Positions 8,153-15,249 of a stretch of 50,790 bases of DNA are shown here, piece by piece. Source of the DNA: Halobacteriales archaeon QH_7_69_31 (GTDB lineage Archaea; Halobacteriota; Halobacteria; Halobacteriales; Haloarculaceae); the NCBI GenBank assembly GCA_003021745.1, contig PXQY01000112.1, forward strand, positions 1 to 50,790, read 5' to 3'. The translations under genes were made by a program, and so were the position numbers. The notes beneath the pieces were generated by a model. The model worked only from the letters and a program-made list of their open reading frames with translations. It ran no database searches and had not been told where the DNA came from. Each line of letters starts with the position of its first letter. The first letter of the stretch is position 1.

Positions 8153-8286
8153 ACCTAAATAGAAACGTCTCCTCGATCGAGGCGTTTTGTTCGGTAGTCC
8201 GGGACGTCTTCGATCGGCTCACCGGGAACGTGCGTGTTGCTGCAAACTGGATCGAACGCTTCTTAAATATTCAAAAGTTATCTTAA
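8094..8286 (+). pseudogene. IS630-family transposase, C-terminal remnant in another frame
   Basis: From about 8094 a second frame reads NEQICHAIERIRANN, then VSSIEAFCSVVRDVFDRL and finally NWIERFLNIQKLS, with a stop at 8286. It has no start codon and overlaps the tail of the N-terminal part. The pattern NxxEQIxxAIxRI followed by a WIxxFLxIQ end resembles the last 60 residues of haloarchaeal IS630 transposases. It therefore looks like the other side of the deletion. The stop codon lies inside the right inverted repeat, as is common for compact IS elements. Confidence 0.6.
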
Positions 8287-8421
8287 GATGGCTGTCGTCA
8301 CGCGGCCCGCGAGCAGAAGTCGAGAGTGCCGGGGGCTTTCTGGATTCCCTACCCCTTATCTGAAGTCTACCGTCGCCGCGACCGGACGGACTTTGACAAG
8401 CATTGCTGAACTCCAGCAGTT

Positions 8422-8759
8422 AATCGCGAAGCCACCGTCAGCAGGTATTACGAACTGGTCGACGAGTGCAGCGACGACGAATTTGTCGAACCGTTCGCCG
8501 AGGACGACCGCTACGAGCGGCCCGGTCGGGCCGCAATCGAGGGCCGCGAGGCGCTGGGGAGTTCTCCGAGGAGGGGTGGCCGCTGAGGCGGGCCGCCACG
8601 AACTCGACGCCGACGCCGACGGCGCGACGGTCGCCGCCCGGGGGGTTTTCCGGCCGCCAGGGCGACGAGACGGTCAGCTTCGCGTTGTCGGACTTCCACG
8701 AGTTCGACGGCGACCGCATCGCCCGGCGGTACACACTCACCGACCGCGAAGCGGTGTAG
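8422..8759 (+). pseudogene. Decayed SnoaL/NTF2-like protein
   Basis: Pieces of one small NTF2-fold protein can be followed through three frames. Frame 1 from 8422 gives NREATVSRYYELVDECSDDEF and YERPGRAAIEGREAL. After about 8555 another frame gives EFSEEGWPLR. A third frame then gives AGRHELDADADGATVAARGVF, and from about 8647 the second frame resumes with SGRQGDETVSFALSDFHEFDG and ends at the TAG 8757-8759. At least three frameshifts in 340 bases and no start codon make it a pseudogene, unless the consensus is poor. It sits directly after the IS630 remnant. The intact family are small polyketide-cyclase-like or ligand-binding proteins of about 110 residues. Confidence 0.75.
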
Positions 8760-8848
8760 CGGCCGGAAGGGGGCCCGCCGGACCCCTCAACGACCGCACT
8801 GATTGCAGGAGTCGGTGGCTTTCTCGGGCGCCGGGCCATCGCGCCTGT

Positions 8849-9421
8849 ATGGACCGCTATCGGGTCCGTCGCCTGTGGGAGGACGTCTCGGCGACGTACG
8901 CCGACCAGCGGGACCCCGACGGTAGCGACGCCGACCTGCTCGAGGACCTGCGCGGGCGGTTGCCCGACGACCCGCTGGTCGTGGACGTGGGGTGCGGCGA
9001 CGGCGCCCGGACGCTCGCCAACCTGCCGGACGGCAGCATCGGCGTCGACTTCGCCCGTGCCGGCCTCGACCTCGCGGCCGGGGAGGTCCCCGCCGCGCGA
9101 CTCCTCCAGGGCGACATGCTCGGGTTGCCGCTCCGGACGGGGGTCGCCGACGCGGTGACGGCCTACCACGCCGTCTTCCACGTCGACCGGGAGCGACACC
9201 CCGAGGTGTACGCGGAGTTCGCCCGCGTGCTGAAGCCGCCGGGCGGCCGGTTCGAGACGGTCCGGCGCGGGTGGATGGGCGGGTCGATGTTCTTCTCGGC
9301 GCCGGGCCGCGGCCGGACGCTGGACGCCATCGAGGACGCGGGTTTCGAGGACGCCGAAACTGTCACGGCCGATGATCCGCTGGGCAACAGCACTGAGTTC
9401 GTCTTCGCCCGTCGGGGCTGA
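8849..9421 (+). CDS. Class I SAM-dependent methyltransferase
   Basis: The 190-residue protein starts MDRYRVRRLWEDVSATYADQR. It shows the Rossmann SAM-binding motif VVDVGCGDGARTL (about residues 47-59), motif II around GSIGVDFARAGLDLA, an acidic GDMLGLPL after it and a late VLKPPGGRF strand, as in the Methyltransf_11 family. The substrate is unknown; small-molecule or tRNA-type methylation are both possible. The ATG at 8849 is chosen because upstream sequence in the same frame belongs to the pseudogene. The short region after VLKPPGGRFETV may lack a few residues compared with relatives, but the core is complete. Confidence 0.85.
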   Translation: MDRYRVRRLWEDVSATYADQRDPDGSDADLLEDLRGRLPDDPLVVDVGCGDGARTLANLPDGSIGVDFARAGLDLAAGEVPAARLLQGDMLGLPLRTGVADAVTAYHAVFHVDRERHPEVYAEFARVLKPPGGRFETVRRGWMGGSMFFSAPGRGRTLDAIEDAGFEDAETVTADDPLGNSTEFVFARRG

Positions 9422-9423
9422 CC

Positions 9424-9693
9424 GCTACTTGCTGACGACGACGGCCTCCCGAACCTCGATTGCGGTTTCGAAAACCCGGCGCCGGTCGATGTCGCCGCCG
9501 AGCCGCTAGAGGTGCGCGGGGTGGGCCCGCCGCAGGGCCTTCCACTCGCGCTCCTCGAGGCCCATTTCCTCGCCGGGGTCCGTCCAGTGGTCCGACTCGA
9601 CGAAGAAGGCCGCTTGCGATTCGTCGTCGTGGGCGCGCTCGTAGCGGCGGTCGTACTCGAGGAGCCGTGGCCCGAGCGGGCGCTGGGCGCGGG
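9424..9693 (-). pseudogene. Truncated duplicate of gene Z with an in-frame stop
   Basis: Read on the minus strand, this stretch encodes RPLGPRLLEYDRRYERAH, then FFVESDHWTDPGEEMGLEER and ALRRAHPAHL, a TAG stop, and FETAIEVREAVVVSK. It matches gene Z (10290-10655) throughout but lacks the first 28 or so residues and has the stop in the middle. The remnant begins immediately after the TAA of the lipoprotein gene and in the same frame, so the break coincides exactly with that gene's 3' end. It is a degenerate paralogue, about 600 bp from the intact copy. Confidence 0.85.
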
Positions 9694-9694
9694 C

Positions 9695-10108
9695 TTACCC
9701 TTCGACCCGGCAACCAGCTCCGGACCACGTCCCGAGGAGGTGCACGTCCCCCTCGTACGTTATTTCATACTTCGTCACGACGTCCGTGTACTCGTACTCG
9801 GGGGCCGGTTCGTCGGTGTCCTCCACCTCGTAGTAGCTGTCCAGGTTCTCGAGTGCACCCTCGAAGTACCGCTGTGCGGTCGACGACAGGTTCTCGTACC
9901 GATACCGGTCGGCTATCTGGTGGTCGCGTTCCTCATCCAGTATGTTGTGACGTAGCGTACAGTCGCCGGGTCCGGTCGCCGTCTGCTCGTCGGTCGTCGA
10001 ATCGGTGGCCCCGTCATCGGTCGTCGTCCGACCGGTAGTGCATCCGGCGACCGCTGCCGTTCCGCCAACGATCAGGAACCGTCTCCGTGTCTGGAGGGCC
10101 TCTCGCAT
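9695..10108 (-). CDS. Small haloarchaeal Tat lipoprotein, unknown function
   Basis: The protein has 137 residues. The N-terminus MREALQTRRRFLIVGGTAAVAGC has a twin-arginine motif, a hydrophobic core and a lipobox cysteine at 23. It is followed by a Thr/Asp/Ser-rich linker, as in many haloarchaeal surface lipoproteins. The mature part is acidic, with YRYENLSSTAQRYFEGAL and VVTKYEITYEGDVHLLGTWSG. A similar motif set is known from small halobacterial lipoproteins, but no function can be assigned. It lies between the intact gene Z and its truncated duplicate. The stop at 9695 abuts the duplicate directly. Confidence 0.8.
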   Translation of the reverse strand: MREALQTRRRFLIVGGTAAVAGCTTGRTTTDDGATDSTTDEQTATGPGDCTLRHNILDEERDHQIADRYRYENLSSTAQRYFEGALENLDSYYEVEDTDEPAPEYEYTDVVTKYEITYEGDVHLLGTWSGAGCRVEG

Positions 10109-10289
10109 GGCCGGCTGGTTGTCCTCGCTGACTTGTTTATCTTGTGTCTACATTTTCGAATTTTTGCTCTTGTGAAGCACGTTGTTGATTTCAGTGGGCG
10201 GTGTCGAGAGCATGTTTGAGCATCGTCACCAGCTGCACGCAGCGGGCGATGGCGTACTCCTGGAACCACGCAGCGGGTAACCACTGGAA
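10109..10289 (-). other. Spacer with a possible transposase C-terminal scar
   Basis: Immediately after the gene Z stop and in the same frame, the minus strand continues open for about 30 codons reading WLPAAWFQEYAIARCVQLV and then TMLKHALDTAH before a stop. There is no start. The next 60 bases are AT-rich. Such a tail looks like the end of a transposase, but I cannot name the family. The AT-rich end (about 10140-10190) also probably carries the lipoprotein promoter. Confidence 0.35.
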
Positions 10290-10655
10290 TCAGTCCCTCC
10301 CTTTCCCGATGACGACGGCCTCCCGGAGTTCCAGCGCGGTCTCGAACTCCTCGCTGCGATCGAGGTCCTCGCCGAGTTCGCGCAGGTGGGTAGCGTGGAC
10401 GCGCCGGAGGGCCTGCCATTCCCGCTCCTCGAGGGCCATCTCCTCGCCAAGGTCGGCCCAGTGGCCCGCCTCGACGAAGAAGACGGCCGCCGACTCCTCG
10501 GCGTGGGCGCACTCGTACCGGCGGCCGTACTCCGGGAGCCGCGGGCCGAGCAGTCCCTGGGCCCGGTCGGCCAGGTCCGGCAGCCGCTCGCCGGAGACCG
10601 ACGCCTTGGCGGCGGCGAGTACCAGCGCCGTGCCGTCGAGCGGGCCGCCGGCCAT
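10290..10655 (-). CDS. Gene Z: conserved hypothetical protein, last gene of the arcS/SAMP1 operon
   Basis: This is a 121-residue, largely helical acidic protein. It begins MAGGPLDGTALVLAAAKASV, and contains LLGPRLPEYGRRYECAH, FFVEAGHWADLGEEMALEE and a C-terminal helix ELGEDLDRSEEFETALELRE. I do not recognise a named domain. It lies 3 nt after gene Y and closes a tight minus-strand operon that contains a MoaD/SAMP1-like gene. A decayed second copy lies downstream at 9424-9693; conservation between the copies across the whole length supports it being a real protein. The last residues (IGKGRD) differ from the copy (VVSK), perhaps because of the adjacent scar. Confidence 0.75.
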   Translation of the reverse strand: MAGGPLDGTALVLAAAKASVSGERLPDLADRAQGLLGPRLPEYGRRYECAHAEESAAVFFVEAGHWADLGEEMALEEREWQALRRVHATHLRELGEDLDRSEEFETALELREAVVIGKGRD

Positions 10656-10658
10656 CCG

Positions 10659-10919
10659 TCACCCGCCGGCGCGGATGGCCTTCCGGTCGAACCGCTCGAT
10701 GAGGGGGGAAAGCACCGCCTCCTCGCCCTCGAAGGTGACCGTGACCTCCGAGAGTTCGATGGCACCGGCCGGGTTGGCGGAGGCCTCCGAGAGGTCGGCC
10801 GCCCACCCGTCGCCCTCGACCCGGTCGCCATCGGGGTCGACGCGCTCGCCGCCGAGGTTCTCCAGGTAGTCCGCGGCGAGCCGCTTCGAGATGCCGCGGT
10901 ACTGTTCGGTCCGCTCCAT
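10659..10919 (-). CDS. Gene Y: small protein next to MoaD (DUF1952-like?)
   Basis: The protein has 86 residues: MERTEQYRGISKRLAADYLENLGGE, then a short strand-rich middle and SEVTVTFEGEEAVLSPLIERFDRKAIRAGG. Its start overlaps the SAMP1/MoaD stop by one base (TGATG), so translation is probably coupled. In some bacteria a domain of this size and pattern (DUF1952, the MoaD-associated C-terminal domain) is fused to MoaD; I infer a possible equivalence from size, position and the C-terminal RAGG-like end, not from an alignment. The role may be in pterin or sulfur-carrier chemistry. Confidence 0.65.
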   Translation of the reverse strand: MERTEQYRGISKRLAADYLENLGGERVDPDGDRVEGDGWAADLSEASANPAGAIELSEVTVTFEGEEAVLSPLIERFDRKAIRAGG

Positions 10920-11248
10920 CAGCCGCCCGCGACCGGTGGGAAGACACTCACCCGGTCGCCCGCGTCGAGTTCGGTCTCGGGGCCGTTCAGGTGGACGACT
11001 TCCCGGCCGTTCTTCAGCACCGATAGTTGCGGCCCGATGTCACCGTCGTCGTCCAGCAACTCGCCGGCAAGTTCCGGGTACTCGGACTCGATGCCCGCGA
11101 GGACGTCGCCGACCGTCGCGTCGGCGTCGAACGCCCGGTGGAGTTCTTTCTGTCCGACGGCGGCCCGGAAGGTCGCGAAGAACCGGAGTTCGAGCTCCTT
11201 CTCGTCGGACGCGGCGTCGGGGCGTGCGTCCGGGGCGTCGCCGGTCAT
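10919..11248 (-). CDS. Ubiquitin-like small modifier / MoaD-family sulfur carrier (SAMP1-like)
   Basis: The protein has 109 residues with the beta-grasp MoaD pattern: ELRFFATFRAAVGQKEL, a TVGDVLAGIESEYPEL helix, a LSVLKNGREV strand and the terminal VSVFPPVAGG ending in the diglycine used for thiocarboxylation or protein conjugation. Haloarchaeal SAMP1 acts both in molybdopterin/tungstopterin synthesis and as a protein modifier. The about 18-residue acidic N-terminal extension is not part of the fold. The gene starts inside the end of gene X (4-nt ATGA overlap) and overlaps gene Y, consistent with one operon. A pterin enzyme (AOR) is encoded 5 kb away. Confidence 0.88.
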   Translation of the reverse strand: MTGDAPDARPDAASDEKELELRFFATFRAAVGQKELHRAFDADATVGDVLAGIESEYPELAGELLDDDGDIGPQLSVLKNGREVVHLNGPETELDAGDRVSVFPPVAGG

Positions 11249-11631
11249 CGGTCCGAGAGCCGGATGCCGTCCTCGACCAGCCGGGCGTTCCGCTCGCGGT
11301 CGAGCCGGTCGGCGAGCCAGTCGTGTTCGTACAGCTGTGCGATGAGGTCCGCGTACAGGTTCCGCCACGCCAACGCGAAGACTGGCGACTGGCCCCACGC
11401 GCGGAGTTCCGGGACGAACGCGTCGAACCGCTCGCGGCGGGCCTCGAAGTCCTCGATGAGGTCCAGCACGTCGGCCGCCGCGTCGCCGTCGTCGTCGGCC
11501 GCCTCCAGGAGGCGGGCGAGTCGCTCGTTGTAGCCCTCGACGGCCCGTTCCATGTCGGCGGCGGCGGTCGCGTCCTCCTCGGGGAGTGCGTCCAACAGCG
11601 GCCCGGGGACGCCCAGCTCGATGTCGTCCAT
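11245..11631 (-). CDS. Gene X: conserved hypothetical helical protein between arcS and SAMP1
   Basis: The protein has 128 residues and starts MDDIELGVPGPLLDALPEED. It is acidic and helical, with repeated aromatic/hydrophobic heptads, and ends LAWRNLYADLIAQLYEHDWLADRLDRERN. I do not recognise a domain. It starts 49 nt after arcS and overlaps SAMP1 by 4 nt. Residues about 46-64 ([19 protein letters not shown]) are encoded by a 59-bp block also found, exactly, inside arcS. The block continues naturally into RRERFDAFVPELRAWG here, so this gene is probably the source of the copy. Confidence 0.75.
   Translation of the reverse strand: MDDIELGVPGPLLDALPEEDATAAADMERAVEGYNERLARLLEAADDDGDAAADVLDLIEDFEARRERFDAFVPELRAWGQSPVFALAWRNLYADLIAQLYEHDWLADRLDRERNARLVEDGIRLSDR
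11438..11496. repeat. 59-bp exact direct repeat, copy in gene X
   Basis: All 59 bases match 12654-12712 inside arcS, 1216 bp away and in the same orientation and reading frame. The bases on both sides differ between the copies. Confidence 0.95.
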
Positions 11632-11680
11632 GCGGAGGGCGTGGTCCCGCGGCGGTAAAAACCTGGCCGGCGCCAGCCCG

Positions 11681-13321
11681 CTACCGCGCCGTGCAGTGGC
11701 GGACGTCGACGGCGACCCCGCGGGTCGACTCGACCATCGCCTCGCCGTGGCAGGCCGCCCGGCCGACGGCGAACGCCGCGGGGCCCTCGACGAGGACCTC
11801 GTCGCCGGGCCGGATGGCCTCGTCGGCATCGAGCACGCCGGGTGCGAGGACGCTGCCGCTGGGGACGAAGTCGTCGATCCTGACGGTCTTCGTCGGCGCG
11901 TCGCTGTCCCGCCAGGCCCGGGCGCCGGCCAGTGTCAGCGAAAGCGTCCCGTACTGGGCGACCATCGTGGCGAGCTGGTCGCCGCCGGCGTCCCTGACGC
12001 GGAGCTTCGGGTAGCGGCCCGTGGTCTCGGCGTCGGGGCCGAACACCTGGTCGCCGGCGCCGTCGCCGAACTGGACGTCGGCGATGGCCCGGACGGTCGC
12101 CTGCTCGCGGGCCGACATCCGGTAACTGTCCTGGCCCGCGAGGGCGTCCTCCAGCGCGGCCAGCGACGCGTCGGTCGTGGGGTGGTCGGCGACGGTGTAC
12201 TCGAAGTCGATGCCCGTCCTGGCGGCGGCGCGCTCGCAGACCTCGCGGTACGCCTCGGGCGGGACGTGGGCGACGTGGCGGTCGTAGTCGGCCCGCTCCA
12301 GGTACCGCGCGAGGACGCTCGCGACGAACTCGATCTCGGTCTCGGTCCACCGGCCGGTGACGACGCTGTCGTAGTGCTGGGCGGGGTAGGTGGTCTCCAG
12401 CTCGTTCGGGACGACGCCGATCGGCGAGGACATCGAGACGACGTGGCCCCGATAGGCGATGGCGTCCGTGAACTGCCGGTGGCTCCGGGAGTCGCTGTAG
12501 GGCTTCCGCGCCGAACAGGGGACGACCACCAGCGGGGCGTCGAGCCGCCGCCGGTACCGGCTGGTCACCCGGTCGGCGAACCGCTGGATCTCGGCCCGCC
12601 GGAGCGTGTCGTCGGTCGCCGCGAGCAGTTCGTTCCGGCGGAACACCGGCGTTCGGGCCTCGAAGTCCTCGATGAGGTCCAGCACGTCGGCCGCCGCGTC
12701 GCCGTCGTCGTCCCGGGAGAACTCCGCGATCGGCGTCCGACAGGCCTCGCAGGCACACGGCAGTTCCGCGAGGTCCTCGAGGAACGTCTCGCCGTCGGTG
12801 GTGAGGTAGACGCCCTCCAGCCCGCGGGCCCGGGCGCGTTTCTCGTCGAGGAGGTCGACGCCGGCGTACGCGAGGGTGGCGGCGTTTGCGGGCGTCGCGA
12901 CGCCCGGGAGGTACAGGGCCGCGTCGGCCGGGATGGCGTCCTTGACCGCGAGGAGGGCGTCGACGAACGCCTCGGCGTGGCCGACATAGCCCGTGGCGCC
13001 GGCCAGGACGTAGGCGTCCGTCCCGTGGTCGTCGGCGGTGGCCGGTGACACCACCGCGGCGCTGGGGTAGTCGACGTCCGGGACGTCCGGCGCGAACGCC
13101 GCCGCGACCGGCGGCTCCGTCCCCGGCGGCAGCGCGCGGTGCGGCAGCACCGTCAGTGACGCGGGGTCGTCCTCGGGTACCTCCCGGGGCTCGTGCCACC
13201 GGCTTCCGGCGTCATCGAGGACGTCATCGACCAGCGCCGGCGTGCCGAGCGGGTCGGCGAGTCGTAGTTCGCCGCGACGGGCCGCCGCGTCGCGGGCGTG
13301 GACCTCGAAGTGCTCCGTCAT
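11681..13321 (-). CDS. arcS: Archaeosine synthase subunit alpha ArcS (TgtA2) with a replaced central segment
   Basis: ArcS attaches lysine to preQ0 at G15 of tRNA; with RaSEA this leads to archaeosine. The 546-residue protein starts [19 protein letters not shown]. It has a TGT-like N-terminal half, the ArcS signature [17 protein letters not shown] (about 267-283), a middle helical domain and a C-terminal PUA domain (about 440-545; [20 protein letters not shown] and PGDEVLVEG). Between the cysteine pair [13 protein letters not shown] and TPVFRRNEL, where relatives carry some 60 residues, there is only [20 protein letters not shown], encoded by a 59-bp copy of gene X. The active-site motif is intact, but the swapped block may abolish folding. 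It is first in the operon arcS-X-SAMP1-Y-Z. Confidence 0.88.
   Translation of the reverse strand: MTEHFEVHARDAAARRGELRLADPLGTPALVDDVLDDAGSRWHEPREVPEDDPASLTVLPHRALPPGTEPPVAAAFAPDVPDVDYPSAAVVSPATADDHGTDAYVLAGATGYVGHAEAFVDALLAVKDAIPADAALYLPGVATPANAATLAYAGVDLLDEKRARARGLEGVYLTTDGETFLEDLAELPCACEACRTPIAEFSRDDDGDAAADVLDLIEDFEARTPVFRRNELLAATDDTLRRAEIQRFADRVTSRYRRRLDAPLVVVPCSARKPYSDSRSHRQFTDAIAYRGHVVSMSSPIGVVPNELETTYPAQHYDSVVTGRWTETEIEFVASVLARYLERADYDRHVAHVPPEAYREVCERAAARTGIDFEYTVADHPTTDASLAALEDALAGQDSYRMSAREQATVRAIADVQFGDGAGDQVFGPDAETTGRYPKLRVRDAGGDQLATMVAQYGTLSLTLAGARAWRDSDAPTKTVRIDDFVPSGSVLAPGVLDADEAIRPGDEVLVEGPAAFAVGRAACHGEAMVESTRGVAVDVRHCTAR
12654..12712. repeat. 59-bp exact direct repeat, copy inside arcS
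   Basis: This is identical to 11438-11496 in gene X and encodes residues of about 203-222 of ArcS. It lies exactly where the expected ArcS segment is missing, so it looks like templated filler at a deletion. Confidence 0.95.
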
Positions 13322-13405
13322 ACCTCCCCGTCGTCGGGACCCGGTAACTGTCCGTCGATTCCGCGCGGGCCACCGATTTATGGGCCGGGCCGGCCTCCGT
13401 CCGAC

Positions 13406-13892
13406 ATGGATCGCGAGGCCTTCGCCGGGCGCATCGACCACACCGTCCTCGGGCCGGAGACGACCCCGGGCGACGTCGAGACGGTCCTTTCCGCGGCGGC
13501 TGCCCATGGGATGAACGCGTGCATTCCGCCCTGTTATGTGGCGGACGCGGCCGAGTCCGCGCCGAACGTCACGGTCGTCACGGTGTGTGGCTTCCCGCAC
13601 GGCCAGGCGTCGGATCGTCGAGGCGCCGCTGCTCTCGGATCCGGAACTCCGGACCGCCTGCGAACTGGCGGCCGACGCGGACGCCGACTTCGTCAAGACG
13701 GCGACCGGGTTCTCGGGGGGCGGCGCGGCGGTCGCGGACGTGGAGGTGATGGCCGAATACCTCCCGGTGAAGGCCAGCGGCGGCATCGGGAGCTTCGAGG
13801 CGGCCGTCGCGATGCTCGAGGCCGGCGCCGACCGCATCGGCGCCTCCTCGGGCGTGGAGATCGTCGAGGGGTACGACGCCGAGGCGTTCTGA
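13406..13892 (+). pseudogene. deoC: Deoxyribose-phosphate aldolase DeoC with internal deletion and frameshift
   Basis: DeoC cleaves 2-deoxyribose-5-phosphate to glyceraldehyde-3-phosphate and acetaldehyde. From ATG 13406 the frame reads [18 protein letters not shown] and [10 protein letters not shown] up to VCGFPHGQ, all typical. At about 13605-13613 the sense moves to another frame reading [13 protein letters not shown], then [19 protein letters not shown] (with the Schiff-base lysine motif VKT) and [10 protein letters not shown], ending at 13892. About 55 residues expected between GFPHGQ and VIVEAPLL, including the acidic catalytic DVV region, are absent. As written the gene is non-functional. 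Confidence 0.88.
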
Positions 13893-13987
13893 GGCGGTCA
13901 CTGCGGACCGGCGTGTCCCCCACGGCCCGACAGATGGCCCGAAGCGTCGCCCTTTTGCCGCCGTAGCGACTCCCTTCCGGTAGGCGG

Positions 13988-15232
13988 ATGGCCACCTACC
14001 ACATCGAGACGTACGGCTGTACGTCCAACCGTGGCGAGAGCCGCCAGATCGAGCGGCGGCTCCGGGACGCCGGCCACCACCGCGTCGAGGGGCCGGACGA
14101 GGCGGACGTGGCCATCCTCAACACCTGCACGGTCGTCGAGAAGACCGAGCGGAACATGCGGCGGCGGGCCGAGGAACTCGAGGCCGCGACGGCCGACCTC
14201 GTCGTCACCGGCTGCATGGCGCTGGCCCAGGGCGAGCAGTTCGAGGACCTCGACGCCCGACTCTGCCACTGGGAGGACGTCCCGACGGCCGTGACGAACG
14301 GGGAGTGTCCGACGACGACCCCGGACACTGAACCGGTGCTGGACGGGGTCGTCGGCATCCTCCCCATCGCCCGCGGCTGCATGAGCAACTGCTCCTATTG
14401 CATCACGAAGTTCGCGACCGGGCGCGTCGACTCGCCGCCGGTCGCGGCGAACGTCGAGACGGCCCGGGCGCTGGTCCACGCCGGGGCCCGGGAACTCCGG
14501 GTCACCGGCCAGGACACCGGCGTCTACGGCTGGGACACCGGCGAGCGCAAGCTCCCCGAGCTGCTTGACCGCATCTGCGACGTCGACGGCGAGTTCCGGG
14601 TGCGGCTGGGGATGGCCAACCCCGGCGGCGTCCACGGCATCCGTGAGGAACTCGCCGACGTCTTCGCCCGGAACGACGAGCTGTACGACTTCGTCCACCT
14701 GCCGGTCCAGTCCGGCAGCGACGACGTGCTGGAGGCCATGCGTCGCCAGCACCGCATCGAGGAGTTCCGCGAGGTGGTCGCCGCGTTCGACGACCGGCTG
14801 GACCACTGGACGCTGGCGACGGACGTCATCGTCGGGTTCCCGACCGAGACCCGGGCCGACCACCAGCAGTCGATGGAGCTCCTCGGGGAGGTTCGCCCGG
14901 AGCGGATCAACATCACGCGGTTCTCCAAGCGCCCCGGCACGGACGCCGCCGACATGCAGGGGCTCGGCGGCACGTTGAAGAAGGAGCGCTCGAAGGCGAT
15001 GACGGACCTGAAGATGGAGGTCTGTCGGGAGGCCCACGCCGGGATGGTCGGCGACACGCACGAAGTGCTGGTCGTCCGGGAGGGCACCGGCGACTCGGTG
15101 AAGTGTCGCGACGAGGCCTACAGGCAGATCGTCGTCACGGACGCCGAGGAGCGGGGCGTCGCCGTCGGGGACGTCCTCGACGTCGAGATCACCGCGAACG
15201 AGGCGGTGTACTGCTTCGGCGAGCCGGCCTGA
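13988..15232 (+). CDS. tRNA t6A methylthiotransferase (MtaB/CDKAL1 type)
   Basis: This enzyme converts t6A37 of tRNA to the 2-methylthio form using two [4Fe-4S] clusters and SAM. The 414-residue protein begins MATYHIETYGCTSN. The auxiliary-cluster cysteines are C11, C47 (NTCTV) and C76 (TGCMA), and the radical SAM motif is C131-X3-C135-X2-C138 in GCMSNCSYC. The central barrel shows VTGQDTGVYGWD, PVQSGSDDVLEAM and VIVGFPTET. A C-terminal TRAM-like domain follows (EVLVVREGT, about 350-410). The archaeal e-MtaB/CDKAL1 group fits better than MiaB. All key residues and length are present, in contrast to several neighbours. Confidence 0.9.
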   Translation: MATYHIETYGCTSNRGESRQIERRLRDAGHHRVEGPDEADVAILNTCTVVEKTERNMRRRAEELEAATADLVVTGCMALAQGEQFEDLDARLCHWEDVPTAVTNGECPTTTPDTEPVLDGVVGILPIARGCMSNCSYCITKFATGRVDSPPVAANVETARALVHAGARELRVTGQDTGVYGWDTGERKLPELLDRICDVDGEFRVRLGMANPGGVHGIREELADVFARNDELYDFVHLPVQSGSDDVLEAMRRQHRIEEFREVVAAFDDRLDHWTLATDVIVGFPTETRADHQQSMELLGEVRPERINITRFSKRPGTDAADMQGLGGTLKKERSKAMTDLKMEVCREAHAGMVGDTHEVLVVREGTGDSVKCRDEAYRQIVVTDAEERGVAVGDVLDVEITANEAVYCFGEPA

Positions 15233-15249
15233 CACCGCCGGCCGCCCCG

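Larger units (their letters stand above)
7634..8286 (+). mobile_element. IS630-type element reduced by an internal deletion
   Basis: Imperfect terminal inverted repeats bound the element. The left end, about 7634-7656, contains TTAAG..AA..TTTGAATA. The right end, about 8265-8286, has the matching AAATATTCAAAAGTTATCTTAA. Composition is lower in GC than the neighbourhood. Between the ends lie an N-terminal transposase part and, in another frame, a C-terminal part; the DDE catalytic core is missing. It is therefore a non-autonomous remnant that could only be moved by a relative elsewhere. The family assignment rests on the N-terminal helix-turn-helix protein and is not tested by search. Confidence 0.7.

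Noticed and set aside
12654-12712. Functional domain shared by ArcS and gene X
   Set aside because: Identity at every base, including synonymous sites, with abrupt ends, indicates copied DNA and not a conserved protein motif.
13988-15232. MiaB (ms2i6A) enzyme
   Set aside because: Haloarchaea carry t6A-type methylthiotransferases, and the sequence pattern fits the MtaB/CDKAL1 group.
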